A stretch of DNA of 64,000 bases from JANXLS01 sp038227045. Lineage in GTDB: Bacteria > Planctomycetota > SZUA-567 > H5-PLA8. Each line of letters starts with the position of its first letter. Position 1 is the stretch's first letter. The notes under the pieces are model-generated. The model did no database searches and was not told where the DNA came from. It worked only from the letters and a program-made list of their open reading frames with translations. The translations under genes were made by a program, and so were the position numbers. Positions 17,308-26,953 of this stretch are shown in pieces. The stretch covers positions 1 through 64,000 of the forward strand of contig JBBRQD010000019.1 of assembly GCA_038227045.1 (NCBI GenBank), read 5' to 3'.

Positions 17308-18843
17308 TTACAAAAAGCCCAATGGAGTCAGCGCCGTGTATTTGTTTCCGTCGCCATCCGGGGCTGGTGTGCTCAGGAGGATTTTTCCCGGCCCGGGACC
17401 GAGGTCCACCGTCGGAACGTTTAACCATTTGTTCAGTATCGTCCCATACACATCGCGGAAATCGGTGCTCAGTTTCAAATCGTCGTCGGCTTCGAAGCCC
17501 GGATCGTCCAGTTGCGGGTATGCGCCGTACTGCCCGCCGATCACTTTGCCGCCGATCACAAACTGCGGCGCGCTGGCGGCGTGGTCCGTGCCGGCTTTCG
17601 CCGAATCCGTCGCATTCTGAGTTATCGTGCGGCCGAATTCCGAGAACGTCAGCAGAATCACGCGGTCCGTTTGACTGCCGGTCTGATAGCCGGACAATCC
17701 AGCCGGTAAGGTCACGCCCTGATTCATCTCGTTGTAGAATGCGGCAACGGATTCGCTCAGTGCGTTCAACAGCGCCGAATGGTACAGATTCTTCTCCTGC
17801 TGCGAATGCGTGTCGAATCCGCCGATGGTCACGTAAAAGTAGCGTGCGCCAACATCCGCGCGAATGATCGCGGCGATGTGCTTCAAGTCCGTCGCCAAAT
17901 CGTTGCCGGTCACCTTCGGGTTGTCGGCAGGATTCAGCGGCGAGGAATACACCAGCGGATTGTCGCGGCTGTAGTTGCCATTTTTGTCGATCAGCAGCGC
18001 CTGCACTTTCGCCGGCATTAACGGGCCGGTGGGGTTGGCCGGATTGTAATATAGCCCGAGATTCGTTACCGCGGACTGCGCCGTTTGGGCGATCTTGACC
18101 ATCTCCGGAAATTGCCCTCCATCGCGCCCGCCGGCGAAGCCGCAGTACGCGGAATAGATCATGGCCTTGAGCTGCGCGTCGTCCGTCGCCGGGAATTGCA
18201 GTTCGTCAAGATTTGAAAAGGTAAAGATGCCCGGCGTCGACGGCGTGAACAGCGGCGTTTGCGACCCGCCCATGACCACGGACGGAATGTCCGCGCCGGT
18301 GAAGCCCGAATCCGGCGAACTCAAATACTTGCCGAACCAGCCCGCCGTGTCCCCGCCGCTCGGATCGGCGCTGGTGTACACGTTCGTGCTTTCGAAATGC
18401 GAATGGTTGGGGCTCGGGTAATGCACGCCCGGCAGCACCGCCATTTTGCCTTTCGTGTACAAATCGTACAACGCGCCCATGCCGGGGTTGAGCGCGTAAT
18501 TATTGCCATCCACGTTGGCGCCCAGATCGAGCGCGCTGTTTCCGCCGATGCCCTTGTCAATCCAGGGCTGAAAATTCGCAGCCTGATTGGGCAGCGCCAG
18601 CGTCGGACGAAACATTTCGTAGTTCGTGCGCTGAGTTCCATTCAACGGGTAGACGGTATTGATGCCGTCGTTTCCGCCGTCGAGCTGCACAAATACGACG
18701 ATATTCCCGCCCGGCGTGCCGCGCGCGCCGGCTGAATAGCTGACGTTGGTCCCGGGCAATTTGAACAGTTCGCCGGGGCGAAGGACGCTGCCCGCAAAAC
18801 AAGCGCCCATGCCCTTCAAGAAATCGCGTCTTGAAAAATTCAT
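17308..18843 (-). CDS. DUF1501 family protein with Tat signal
   Basis: A 511-residue exported protein. The N-terminus SRRDFLKGMGACFAG is a twin-arginine signal. The body shows DUF1501 marks: VFVQLDGGNDGINTVYPL, HYPSPNHSHFES, GARYFYVTIGGFDTHSQQ, LTFSEFGRTITQN, HAASAPQFVIGG. DUF1501 proteins belong to the alkaline-phosphatase/sulfatase-like superfamily, are abundant in Planctomycetota, and occur beside DUF1800; their substrate is not known. The ATG at 18843 is set by GGAG 8 bases upstream and by the Tat motif. It is the second gene after DUF1800. Confidence 0.92.
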   Translation of the reverse strand: MNFSRRDFLKGMGACFAGSVLRPGELFKLPGTNVSYSAGARGTPGGNIVVFVQLDGGNDGINTVYPLNGTQRTNYEMFRPTLALPNQAANFQPWIDKGIGGNSALDLGANVDGNNYALNPGMGALYDLYTKGKMAVLPGVHYPSPNHSHFESTNVYTSADPSGGDTAGWFGKYLSSPDSGFTGADIPSVVMGGSQTPLFTPSTPGIFTFSNLDELQFPATDDAQLKAMIYSAYCGFAGGRDGGQFPEMVKIAQTAQSAVTNLGLYYNPANPTGPLMPAKVQALLIDKNGNYSRDNPLVYSSPLNPADNPKVTGNDLATDLKHIAAIIRADVGARYFYVTIGGFDTHSQQEKNLYHSALLNALSESVAAFYNEMNQGVTLPAGLSGYQTGSQTDRVILLTFSEFGRTITQNATDSAKAGTDHAASAPQFVIGGKVIGGQYGAYPQLDDPGFEADDDLKLSTDFRDVYGTILNKWLNVPTVDLGPGPGKILLSTPAPDGDGNKYTALTPLGFL

Positions 18844-18864
18844 TGCAATTGCTCCTGTTCTTCC

Positions 18865-18939
18865 AGAGCCGCGCACGTAAGTAAGCGGCCAATTTGTTTG
18901 CGCGATCAAAATTAACCGCTTACTGACGTGCGCGGCTCT
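18865..18939. repeat. 24-bp inverted repeat, family also present at 32809-32870
   Basis: Arms 18865-18888 and 18916-18939 (core CGCGCACGTAAGTAAGCGG) are reverse complements with one mismatch. It lies in the short gap between the DUF1800 and DUF1501 genes and so is inside their presumed transcript. Confidence 0.85.
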
Positions 18940-18946
18940 GAGCTTG

Positions 18947-20479
18947 CTAAAAGACCATGTATTCCGGCAACTGCAACGCCAGTGAAATGAGACCGCGGAC
19001 TTTGATGCGCGCGTCGTCGGTCGTGGTGGAGGACAAATCGAGCGTCGCGCCTCCGGATGTCGCGTACCGGAGCAATTCCGAGCGTTCCTGGTCGGTGATC
19101 GTCATCGGGCCCGCGTTCAGCCCCAGGAAAGTCAACACCGCATCGACGACGACCGAGGGATCTGCCGCCGCGCTTTTCGGCAGTCCGGGAATGATGTCGA
19201 GCTTATAGCTATTTTTCTTGCCGTCGGACGCCGCAAGGCTTTTGCCGAAAGCCAGCCGTTCCAGCAGCGTGCCGCTGTTGATCCACCTCAGCCCCCCCTT
19301 CCAACCCGCGACGTTGGGCGGATCGAAGAGCCGCATACCCATGTTCGCTGCAGCGTCTCCCAATTCGGGACTGTCGAAAACGCCTTTGCCATCCGCCTTG
19401 ACGATGCCGAACGCTTTCATTGAACCGACAATGAGATCCACCGGGCTTTTCACCGTGCGCGACTTGGCTTGGTCGCTGTAGAACTCGTCGCTCGTCCACA
19501 TCGCGCGCAGCAGCGGCTGGACTTCGAATTTGGCATCGGCGAAGAGTTGAGCGAACGGCGCCAGAGTGGCTTTCAATCCCGGAGCAGGGAACGGGTACGC
19601 GTAGGCCGTCCAGAATTTGCGCGCCATAAACATCGCGACTGCGTTGTTGCCTTCAAAATCCTGGCGCGAAAAAATCAGCTCCAACACGTCGTCCGCGGTT
19701 CCAGCCACGGCATCGTCGATGCGGAAGTTGTTGTTTGTGACGCCGAAAATAGTCACGCCGTCGGCCACGCCGTCGCCATTGTCATCGCAGCGCCCGCCGT
19801 CCCAGTTCGGCAAGTCGTTATGCCAATGGGCGACGCCCTTTTTGTCGATTTCGACCCAGCCAGTCAGTGCCCGCGCAAGCTGGTGAACGTCATTCTCCGT
19901 GTAGTTCGGATGAGTCGGATCGAACGCGCCGTCCGACGCGAATTGGAACACGCCCAGCGTGAACAATTCCATGACTTCGCGACCGAAGTTTTCGTTCGGC
20001 TCGGCTTTGGGCACTTTCTTGTCCGTCTCCGACGTCGCCGTGTTGGTGATGCCGTCGAGATAATAGAGGTTCGCCGGGTCGCGGTTGACCGCGCGCACCA
20101 GCGCTTTGAAATTGCCCTTCGCATTGATGCGGAAAAGCTGATTTTGATTCGACAGCGCGTTGCCGATCTGTTGCTTGGACACACCGCTGACAAGATGGTT
20201 GTGCCAGAAGAGCGTCAGCTTTTCGCGGCAGGCGTCGGACGGTTTTTTGGCTCCGATCATCTGCTGGAACCACCAGCGATGCATCGCGGTCAAATCCTGC
20301 GTGTCTTTCTTGTTATACGGCGGTTTGTTCTTCGATGCCTTGAAGCCGAGCAGTTCGTCCACCGCGGTGCTCACAGACGCATTGCGGTCGTGGAACGCTT
20401 GAATGTCCTTCGGTGTGCCTCCGAATGCGGCGCGCCTTAAAAGGTGTGCGGCATTCTCCAAGTTCCAGGTGACAGCCAT
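18947..20479 (-). CDS. DUF1800 family protein
   Basis: A 510-residue protein with the DUF1800 pattern: N-terminal AAHLLRRAAFGGTPKDI, KLTLFWHNHLVSG, ENFGREVMELFTLG, NYTENDVHQLARALTGW and PPNVAGWKGG. No clear signal peptide is visible. It is paired with DUF1501 downstream, the usual arrangement in PVC and related phyla; the two are thought to work together at the cell envelope but their reaction is unknown. GGAG is 7 bases before the ATG. Confidence 0.92.
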   Translation of the reverse strand: MAVTWNLENAAHLLRRAAFGGTPKDIQAFHDRNASVSTAVDELLGFKASKNKPPYNKKDTQDLTAMHRWWFQQMIGAKKPSDACREKLTLFWHNHLVSGVSKQQIGNALSNQNQLFRINAKGNFKALVRAVNRDPANLYYLDGITNTATSETDKKVPKAEPNENFGREVMELFTLGVFQFASDGAFDPTHPNYTENDVHQLARALTGWVEIDKKGVAHWHNDLPNWDGGRCDDNGDGVADGVTIFGVTNNNFRIDDAVAGTADDVLELIFSRQDFEGNNAVAMFMARKFWTAYAYPFPAPGLKATLAPFAQLFADAKFEVQPLLRAMWTSDEFYSDQAKSRTVKSPVDLIVGSMKAFGIVKADGKGVFDSPELGDAAANMGMRLFDPPNVAGWKGGLRWINSGTLLERLAFGKSLAASDGKKNSYKLDIIPGLPKSAAADPSVVVDAVLTFLGLNAGPMTITDQERSELLRYATSGGATLDLSSTTTDDARIKVRGLISLALQLPEYMVF

Positions 20480-20648
20480 TTCGCTCTCCGAATCTTTGAA
20501 TTATATCTTTTAGCACCGGCGTGTGATGCGGCGTCGTACCAACTTCAATTTGGGCAAAATTGTCATGGGATTCAGTTGAAAAAGCGAAAAATATCGCTAG
20601 AGTTCCAACATTCATTCATTGCGAGGCCCATTTTTACCGGGGGATGCC

Positions 20649-20774
20649 GTGCCCAGAAAATTTGCAATTCTGTCCATTGTACTTTTAACACTATGCCTTG
20701 GACTTCTTTCCGGCTGCAAAAAGCGCAGCGGCTTCACGTCCGACAACAGCGACACGCCCATGGTCCGAATGTAA
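20649..20774 (+). CDS. Tiny putative lipoprotein (41 residues)
   Basis: GTG start at 20649 preceded by GGGGGA. The product has a positive N-terminus (PRKFA), a hydrophobic core (ILSIVLLTLCLGL) and a lipobox LLSGC at about 19-23, followed by a short polar tail ending MVRM. This is the minimal layout of a signal-peptidase-II lipoprotein. It lies alone between DUF1800 (divergent) and the aminopropyltransferase-like gene. Function unknown. Confidence 0.6.
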   Translation: MPRKFAILSIVLLTLCLGLLSGCKKRSGFTSDNSDTPMVRM

Positions 20775-20837
20775 CACGCATTACTATTGCAGTGCAATCT
20801 TGGCCCTGCAATAGTGATGACTATCCTGCCTCATCAT

Positions 20838-21677
20838 TCACTTCAACTTTTTCAACACACCGGCGCCCACATACTTGCTCCCCATGGGCGCTGGCCGATA
20901 CAGTTTGTTCAGGGGACTCTTGCTCATATACAGAACAGTCTCCGTTCCCAACACGGGCAGTTTGATCGTCCACTGAGCAACGTATGGAAAAAGCGTTTCG
21001 AGCAAAACGCGCGTCTTTGCCGCAATGCCCCGCTTGCGCTTGAATTTCGCCTTGATCGCCCGCGGCAAATCCTCCTCGTAAAATTCATACATGGCGTTGA
21101 GCATCATATCGTCTTCATCGTCGGCGATCAGGTTCACCCAGATGCCGCCCGGCTTCAATTTCTTGAACAGCGCCTGGTAAAACGCGTAATAGAATTCAAC
21201 GGTCAGCGGCTTGGGCTGTTCGGTGAAATTGTCCTCGATGTCGTGAATAATGACGTCGAACTTTTCCGTTGTATCGACCATCCATTGCAGCGCGTCGCCA
21301 ACGACCACCTTCAATCGGGGATCGTTCAAGGAATCGTGCGTGATCGCGCGCCATTCCGGGTTTTTGCGGCACAGTTCGATGACGACGGGATCGAGTTCGA
21401 CGAGCGTCACCTTTTTAACGCCCGAAAAGCGCAGCACTTCGCGGGCGGACAACCCATCGCCCCCGCCGAGAATGACGACGTTCGCGATCTGTTCCGACAG
21501 CATCATCGGAAGCGTGGTAAACGCTTCGTGATAGAGCTGTTCTTCCGTTGTCTGAACTTGCGGATTGCCGTTCAACCGCAGCAGCAGCCCGCCTTTGTGC
21601 TTTAGCAATTCGACCAGTTGAAACGGACTGCGCTTGCTGAACAAAACGTTTTTCTTAATTCCCGCGGATGCCTTCAC
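20838..21677 (-). CDS. Spermidine synthase-like aminopropyltransferase
   Basis: A 279-residue cytoplasmic Rossmann enzyme. Motifs: LNGNPQVQTTEEQLYHEAF, VVILGGGDGLSAREVL (the SAM-binding loop), VTLVELDPVVIELCR and VVVGDALQWM. Spermidine synthases move an aminopropyl group from decarboxylated SAM to putrescine. The usual catalytic DxxD segment reads IIHDIEDNFTEQ, which differs from the canonical DSTDP, so the acceptor may be unusual. Start is GTG, with AAGGAG 6 bases upstream. No speD is nearby. Confidence 0.8.
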   Translation of the reverse strand: MKASAGIKKNVLFSKRSPFQLVELLKHKGGLLLRLNGNPQVQTTEEQLYHEAFTTLPMMLSEQIANVVILGGGDGLSAREVLRFSGVKKVTLVELDPVVIELCRKNPEWRAITHDSLNDPRLKVVVGDALQWMVDTTEKFDVIIHDIEDNFTEQPKPLTVEFYYAFYQALFKKLKPGGIWVNLIADDEDDMMLNAMYEFYEEDLPRAIKAKFKRKRGIAAKTRVLLETLFPYVAQWTIKLPVLGTETVLYMSKSPLNKLYRPAPMGSKYVGAGVLKKLK

Positions 21678-21926
21678 GATCGCTCCTTCTTTATGTTTGA
21701 ATGCCGGGTAATAACTTGCGAACGAAAAATCTTACCGCAACTTGCGTTCATTTGAAAAGCACGAATCGCGAACTCCTGAATTACATAAACGAACAAAATG
21801 GCGCAATCGCGGCGGGCCGTCTCGACGCACATGTTTCTGGCGTGCGCTTCAATTTTTCGAAAAATTATGGAAAGCGCCGAAAATAAGTGCTATATGGTGA
21901 CTGGTTTTAGCTATGTGGGGGCAACC

Positions 21927-23651
21927 ATGAACGATATGCCAAATCCCGACCAGAACAAAACGAATCGATCGGATTCGACAATCACGCCAAAGCTGAATGC
22001 CGATGGCAATCCTTCCGAAGCATCGCCACCCGCTGCCGGTGCGGCCGAACCCGCGCCCAACGGTCGCGTCGCGGCCAACACCGCACTCTTGAAAATTGGG
22101 AAAAACTCCGCTGAAGTTTCCAAATTCGATTTGACGCCTTTTTCAGGGAATAAAAGCGCCATAACCCCGAACGAAGAAAACGACGACACGGCGCAAGCAC
22201 CCATCTCGCAGGAGTATCGCCGGCAGGCCCATATCGAGCTTCTCGCTGAGGAAATTCAGCTTACGGAACGCGCAAAAAAGGCCGAAGAGGATCGTCGCCG
22301 GAAAGCCGACGCGCAGCAGAAACCGGTTTTCGCGCTCAAAAAAAATGAAGAGGCCGCAACGGTATTGAACGCTGACAGCCCGGATATGGGGACTGAGCAG
22401 CACTTCGAATCGGCAGGCGCAGAAGAGCCCGTAGCCACAACGTCCGCATTTGAAACCGCGCCAGTGCGTCGAAAATCGCGAATTGGCCTGGTGATCGGCA
22501 TTGCGTGCATGGTACTGATCGGCCTGATGGGTGGCGCCGCGTGGATGGCCTATAACTTCTATGTGGCGTACCGTAGCGGCAACCTCACAAAAGCACTGCT
22601 GGCGCGCGCACCGATCCATGACACTTCTGTACAGAAAGCAGTCGAGGAAGTTAAGGAATCGCCAGTGCCCGACGCCGAATCGGCGCGTCCCAAATTGCCC
22701 CTCGACGAAACCGCGAAGAAGGCCGACGAAGAAAAGCGGTTGCGCGACGAGAACGAGCGCTTGGCTGAGATCGCGAATCGCGAGAAAGACGAACAGCGCA
22801 AAAAAGTCGAAACGGCCCAGCTCATCGCCCGCGAAAAATTGAAGAAGGAGCAGGAAGAGGACGTTGCCAAAATTGAACAAGCCAGGATTGCCAAAGCGGC
22901 GGCGAATCCCGCTTCCGCCGAGGTGGCCATGCCAGACAGCGCGAAGACCGACGAGCCGAAGACTTCCGTGGCGAAATCCGACGAACCCAAGACTCCCGCA
23001 GTGAAAACCGACGAACCGAAAACAGTCGTGACGAAATCGGACGAACCCAAGATTCCCGCAGTGAAAACCGAAGAACCGAAAACGGTCGTGACGAAATCGG
23101 ACGAATCTAAAACTCCCGCGGCGAAATCCGACGAACCGAAAACGGTCGTGACGAAATCGGACGAACCCAAAACTCCCGCGGCGAAATCCGACGAACCGAA
23201 AACGGTTGTGACGAAATCGGACGAACCTAAAACTCCCGCAGCGAAAATCGACGAACCGAAAACGGTCGTGACGAAATCGGACATCGATAAGCCAGCCGCC
23301 ACAAATCCCGTCGCGGCGCCCAGCGCTGATATCAAATCAATTCCCTCCGCTCCGCCTAGCATTCCCGATAAGCTGGATTTGCCCGCCGGCGGTGTCCGTC
23401 TTATCGTCAAAGCCACCGACCCGGAAGGGGGAAAACTGGCCTTTAAGTGGTCTCAATTGAAAGGCGCGGCAGTGGCTATTGCCGACCCCGCCGCAGCGCA
23501 GTTTCGCGACGGTAATTGGATCAGCCAGACGTATTTTGTCGCGTCCCGGCCGGGCAATTACGAATTCGAAGTCACCATAAAGAACGACGACGGAGGCGAA
23601 TCGAAGAAATACTTTCCAATCGAAGTTCTGCCACCAACAGAATTGAAATAA
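21927..23651 (+). CDS. Single-pass membrane protein with coiled coil, 20-residue tandem repeats and PKD-like end
   Basis: A 574-residue protein of unknown function. Order: polar cytoplasmic segment (1-185); transmembrane helix (about 188-215, RIGLVIGIACMVLIGLMGG); charged coiled coil (about 255-320); tandem 20-residue repeats (DEPKTPAAKSDEPKTVVTK type, about 335-450); and a beta-sandwich end (about 480-570, GGVRLIVKATDPEGGKLAFK) of PKD/cadherin-like type. It probably spans the envelope with the repeats as a stalk. The ATG at 21927 is preferred because GGGGG precedes it; the frame is open further upstream. Confidence 0.7.
   Translation: MNDMPNPDQNKTNRSDSTITPKLNADGNPSEASPPAAGAAEPAPNGRVAANTALLKIGKNSAEVSKFDLTPFSGNKSAITPNEENDDTAQAPISQEYRRQAHIELLAEEIQLTERAKKAEEDRRRKADAQQKPVFALKKNEEAATVLNADSPDMGTEQHFESAGAEEPVATTSAFETAPVRRKSRIGLVIGIACMVLIGLMGGAAWMAYNFYVAYRSGNLTKALLARAPIHDTSVQKAVEEVKESPVPDAESARPKLPLDETAKKADEEKRLRDENERLAEIANREKDEQRKKVETAQLIAREKLKKEQEEDVAKIEQARIAKAAANPASAEVAMPDSAKTDEPKTSVAKSDEPKTPAVKTDEPKTVVTKSDEPKIPAVKTEEPKTVVTKSDESKTPAAKSDEPKTVVTKSDEPKTPAAKSDEPKTVVTKSDEPKTPAAKIDEPKTVVTKSDIDKPAATNPVAAPSADIKSIPSAPPSIPDKLDLPAGGVRLIVKATDPEGGKLAFKWSQLKGAAVAIADPAAAQFRDGNWISQTYFVASRPGNYEFEVTIKNDDGGESKKYFPIEVLPPTELK
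22935..23283 (+). repeat. 60-bp tandem repeat array inside the stalk region
   Basis: Five to six imperfect copies with an exact 60-base period, encoding alternating DEPKTPAAKS and DEPKTVVTKS units. Copies differ at a few bases, mostly C/T and G/A changes, so the array is fairly recent and could vary in length between strains. Confidence 0.9.
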
Positions 23652-23721
23652 TCGTATTTATTCTCCTTGTCTCCCTGTCTCCTTGTCTGCCCTTCCCACA
23701 TTCCCTGGAGATTCTCATCGC

Positions 23722-24747
23722 ATGAAATTGAGTTTGCTCGCCGCCGCTCTGATCTGCGCCATTGTGCTATCGCCCGCCGCAAACGCCGCTCAAAAACTCG
23801 ACATCTATTGGGCCGATGTTGAAGGCGGCGGCGCGACACTGATCGTCACGCCCGCCGGCGAATCGATTCTGATTGACAGCGGCAATCCCGGGGGCCGCGA
23901 CGCCAAACGCATCTTCGACATCGCCGATAAGACCGCGCATCTCAAGCAAATCGATTTTCTCATCACCACGCACTACCACATCGATCATTTCGGCGGAGCG
24001 TCCGAACTGGCCGGCATGCTTCCGATCAAAACCGTTTACGATAACGGCGTCTTCGAAGGCGGCGTCGAAAAACCCACGGACAAATACAAACTCTTTCCCG
24101 CCGATACGCGCGCGGTGATCAATCCCGGCGACGAGCTCATCCTGAAGCAAGTCGACGGCGCGCCGCGCGTCTCGATCAAATGCCTGGGCACGCGCCAGAA
24201 ATTCATGGACCCGCCGAAGGACACCGCGCCGTGCCCGGATTGCGCCGGCGCGAAACGCAAAGCCGAAGATAAATCCGACAACGCCAACAGCGTGGTTCTG
24301 TTGCTCGCGTTCGGCGACTTTCGCTTTTATGCCGGCGGCGATCTGACGTGGAATATGGAAGAGAAGCTGGTCTGCCCGGTGAATCTAGCGGGCACGGTGG
24401 ACGTGTACCAGGTCACGCATCACGGGCTGGACGTCAGCAACAATCCGGTACTGTTGAAAATGCTCAAGCCCACCGTGGCGATCATGTCCAACGGCACGAC
24501 GAAAGGCTGCGCCGGGGAGACCTGCGACACGCTCAAATCGATCCCGTCGATTCAAGCGGTCTTCCAGATCCACAAAAATCTGCGCAAAGATTCGGAGCAC
24601 AACACCTCGGACGAATTCATCGCAAACCTGGACGAGAAGTGCGACGCCAATTTCATTCAGCTCAGCGCCGACGCCGTCGCAAAAACATTCACGGTTTCAA
24701 TCCCGGCGAAGAAGGTTGAGAAGACGTATAAGACGCAGGGGCGATAG
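23722..24747 (+). CDS. Secreted metallo-beta-lactamase-fold hydrolase
   Basis: A 341-residue exported protein: signal peptide (MKLSLLAAALICAIVLSPAANA), then an MBL fold with the metal motif THYHIDHFGGA, DSGNPGG, LLAFGDFRFYAGGDLTWN and VTHHGLDVSNNP. The layout matches ComEC-like soluble MBL proteins. A cysteine pair in CPDCAGAKRK and CAGETCDT could form disulphides outside the cell. The substrate is unknown. The ATG at 23722 starts the signal peptide and has GGAG upstream. Convergent with rmuC. Confidence 0.83.
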   Translation: MKLSLLAAALICAIVLSPAANAAQKLDIYWADVEGGGATLIVTPAGESILIDSGNPGGRDAKRIFDIADKTAHLKQIDFLITTHYHIDHFGGASELAGMLPIKTVYDNGVFEGGVEKPTDKYKLFPADTRAVINPGDELILKQVDGAPRVSIKCLGTRQKFMDPPKDTAPCPDCAGAKRKAEDKSDNANSVVLLLAFGDFRFYAGGDLTWNMEEKLVCPVNLAGTVDVYQVTHHGLDVSNNPVLLKMLKPTVAIMSNGTTKGCAGETCDTLKSIPSIQAVFQIHKNLRKDSEHNTSDEFIANLDEKCDANFIQLSADAVAKTFTVSIPAKKVEKTYKTQGR

Positions 24748-24770
24748 TTGAGTCCAACTGCTTCACGTTT

Positions 24771-26393
24771 TTACGCGTTCACTTTCAAGTCCGGTGAATT
24801 CAATTCACGCACACTCGTCTCGACCCCCTTTGATTCGAGAAGCTCGTCCTCGTCGCTGGTGAGCTTTTCCTTGAATTTTCGGGCCTGTGTCAGCACTCGG
24901 CTTTCCATCGAGCCCGCCGCCTCGTTATAGGACTTGACCGCGCTTTCAAGGTTCTTCCCCACCCTGCTGAAATGCTCGGCAAAAACTTTCATGCGCTTGT
25001 AAAGATCGCGGCCCATTTCGCTGATTTCCTGAGCGTTCTTCTCGATCGTCTCCTGGCGCCAGCCGAAGGCCACCGAGCGCAGCAGCACGATCAACGTGGC
25101 CGGCGTGGCGATGATCACGCGTCGTTGAATGGCGTCTTCGAACAGGTCCGGGTCGTGCTCCATGGCCGCGTAATAAACCGATTCTCGCGGGAGAAACATG
25201 AACACGAATTCCGGTGAGCCGCCGAACTGGCTCCAATATTCCTTGCCGCTCAAACTATCCACATGCTTGCGCAAATGGGCGGCGTGCTCGATGAATTTCA
25301 GGCGCCGCAAGCCGTCGTCAGCGCATTCAAACCCTTCGAGATACGCTTTGAGCGGCACTTTCGAATCGACGACGATCGTCTTGCCGCCGGGCATGCGCAC
25401 GGTCATGTCGGGGCGCAACAGTCCGTTTTCGGACAACACGCTATCCTGAGTATGGAAGTCACAGTGCTCGATCATGCCGGCGAGTTCGACCACGCGGCGC
25501 AACTGCACTTCACCCCATTGCCCGCGTGTGTTGGGCATGCGCAGAGCATTGACGAGGTTTTGCGTCTCGTCGCGTAACGCTTTGCTGCCGATTTTTACGG
25601 CGTCAAGCTCACTGGTCAGCTTGCCGTAGACTTCCATGCGGTCCTTGTCCAACTGGGCGATTTTCAGGTCGTACTTTTCCAATCCGTCCTTGATGGGCTT
25701 AACGAGTTCCTCGAATGATTTCTGTTTCTTTTCGAGTTCGGCAGCGCTGGCGGTCTGTGTCTTTTCCAATTCTGTTTTGGCCAGTTGCAAAAACATTTCA
25801 TTATTCTTGGTGAGCGCTTCGACCGATAGCGCGGAGAATGCCGCTTTTAATTCCTGTTTGTCCCGCTCGAATTCCTGGATACGCGCGTTGAATGTGGCTT
25901 CGCGCTCCTTGAATTCGGTCAATTCGCGCATCGCAATCTCAAGTTTGGCGCCGCACTGTTCAAACGCCTGCGTGAGTTCAGGAATACGCGCGGCGCGTGT
26001 CTCCTGTTCTTTGAGAGCGGATGAAAACTGCAGCGTAGAAGCGTTCAATCTTACAATCTGTTCGTCTTTTTCACGCAGTATCTGTTCGAGTGCAGGAATG
26101 CGGGCGGCGAGTGTTTGCTGCTCCTTTAGGGAGACGTACCCTTGTGTGTTCTGAGCCTGCAAGTTGCGAATTTCCTGAAGCTGTTCCAACTCCTTTTTCT
26201 GTGCGGCGTGCAACTGCTCCTGCGTGTCGGCGAACCGCTGCTGAGCGAGCGCCAAGGCGGATTGTGCTTCTGCGATTTTGGATGCGACATCGGCGCGAGC
26301 TTGTACGATTTGAGTGCGAAGGATGAGCAGGGCAATGACGCCTGCAAGCGCTGCGCCAAGCGCGATTCCAATAAGAAGGGAAGTCAGGTCCAT
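24771..26393 (-). CDS. rmuC: DNA recombination protein RmuC
   Basis: A 540-residue protein: N-terminal transmembrane helix (LLIGIALGAALAGVIALLIL), a long coiled coil (about 30-260), then the RmuC nuclease-like domain with NTRGQWGEVQLRRVVELAGM, VDSKVPLKAYLEG, FVFMFLPRESVYYAAME and VIIATPATLIVLLRSVAFGWRQ. RmuC limits rearrangements at inverted repeats in E. coli, which is worth noting in a genome full of such repeats. The ATG at 26393 is chosen as the residue just before the membrane helix. Confidence 0.92.
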   Translation of the reverse strand: MDLTSLLIGIALGAALAGVIALLILRTQIVQARADVASKIAEAQSALALAQQRFADTQEQLHAAQKKELEQLQEIRNLQAQNTQGYVSLKEQQTLAARIPALEQILREKDEQIVRLNASTLQFSSALKEQETRAARIPELTQAFEQCGAKLEIAMRELTEFKEREATFNARIQEFERDKQELKAAFSALSVEALTKNNEMFLQLAKTELEKTQTASAAELEKKQKSFEELVKPIKDGLEKYDLKIAQLDKDRMEVYGKLTSELDAVKIGSKALRDETQNLVNALRMPNTRGQWGEVQLRRVVELAGMIEHCDFHTQDSVLSENGLLRPDMTVRMPGGKTIVVDSKVPLKAYLEGFECADDGLRRLKFIEHAAHLRKHVDSLSGKEYWSQFGGSPEFVFMFLPRESVYYAAMEHDPDLFEDAIQRRVIIATPATLIVLLRSVAFGWRQETIEKNAQEISEMGRDLYKRMKVFAEHFSRVGKNLESAVKSYNEAAGSMESRVLTQARKFKEKLTSDEDELLESKGVETSVRELNSPDLKVNA

Positions 26394-26515
26394 TTGCGTT
26401 GCTGCTCTCGCGGGGTGCGACAAGGTGAAGGCGTGAATTTGGGAATGATATACAAGGATGCTCTCGATCAAGCGCAAATTGCCAAATTAAAAATTAACCT
26501 TGTCGCCTTATCACC

Positions 26516-26953
26516 TCACTTCGTCTTCCCCGTCTTGCCCGCCGTGGCCGTGTACGACTGCGGCTGCATGATATCGTAGATCTGTTTGTTGAAGAATACC
26601 GACGCGCGGACCGTGTGGGCTTCGTTCTTTGCGGTTTCGTTTTTCAATCCGGAACTGCCGGCCACGATGCTTTGAATGCTCGCTTTCGTCAGTTTGAATG
26701 TGAACTTGCCGAATTGCGTGCTCTTCGCCTTGCTGTTGAAGCGCAACTGGAACAATCCGTTGGGAACGGCCGTCCCTTTGCCTTTCGACGAGAGCACAAA
26801 TTGACGGCCCACGCCGCCGGCGATGACGACGACGGACTGGCCCGTGGCATTGAAACCCACCGGCACCGCCAGAGATCCCGTGAGGGTCACGGAGTCACTG
26901 GCGCTCTTCGCGAAGTTCAACCCGATCAACAAGGTCTTTAACGCGAGCGGCTG
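26516..26953 (-). other. Shared 145-residue C-terminal module (copy 2)
   Basis: Encodes residues 934-1078 of the subtilase-like protein. It begins QPLALKTLLIGLNFAKS and ends GKTK. It equals copy 1 (5482-5919) in length and shares LNFAKS, D..[TS]LTG, G.SV.V, GGV..Q, L.S.G, FN and the ATAGK/GKTK end. Confidence 0.75.

Noticed and set aside
21701..21886. 61-codon frame ahead of the repeat-rich membrane protein
   Set aside because: No ribosome-binding site or motif; overlaps the upstream extension of the larger gene.
22935..23283. Possible CRISPR-like periodic repeat
   Set aside because: The 60-base period is continuous, in frame and encodes a repeated protein stalk; there are no unique spacers.
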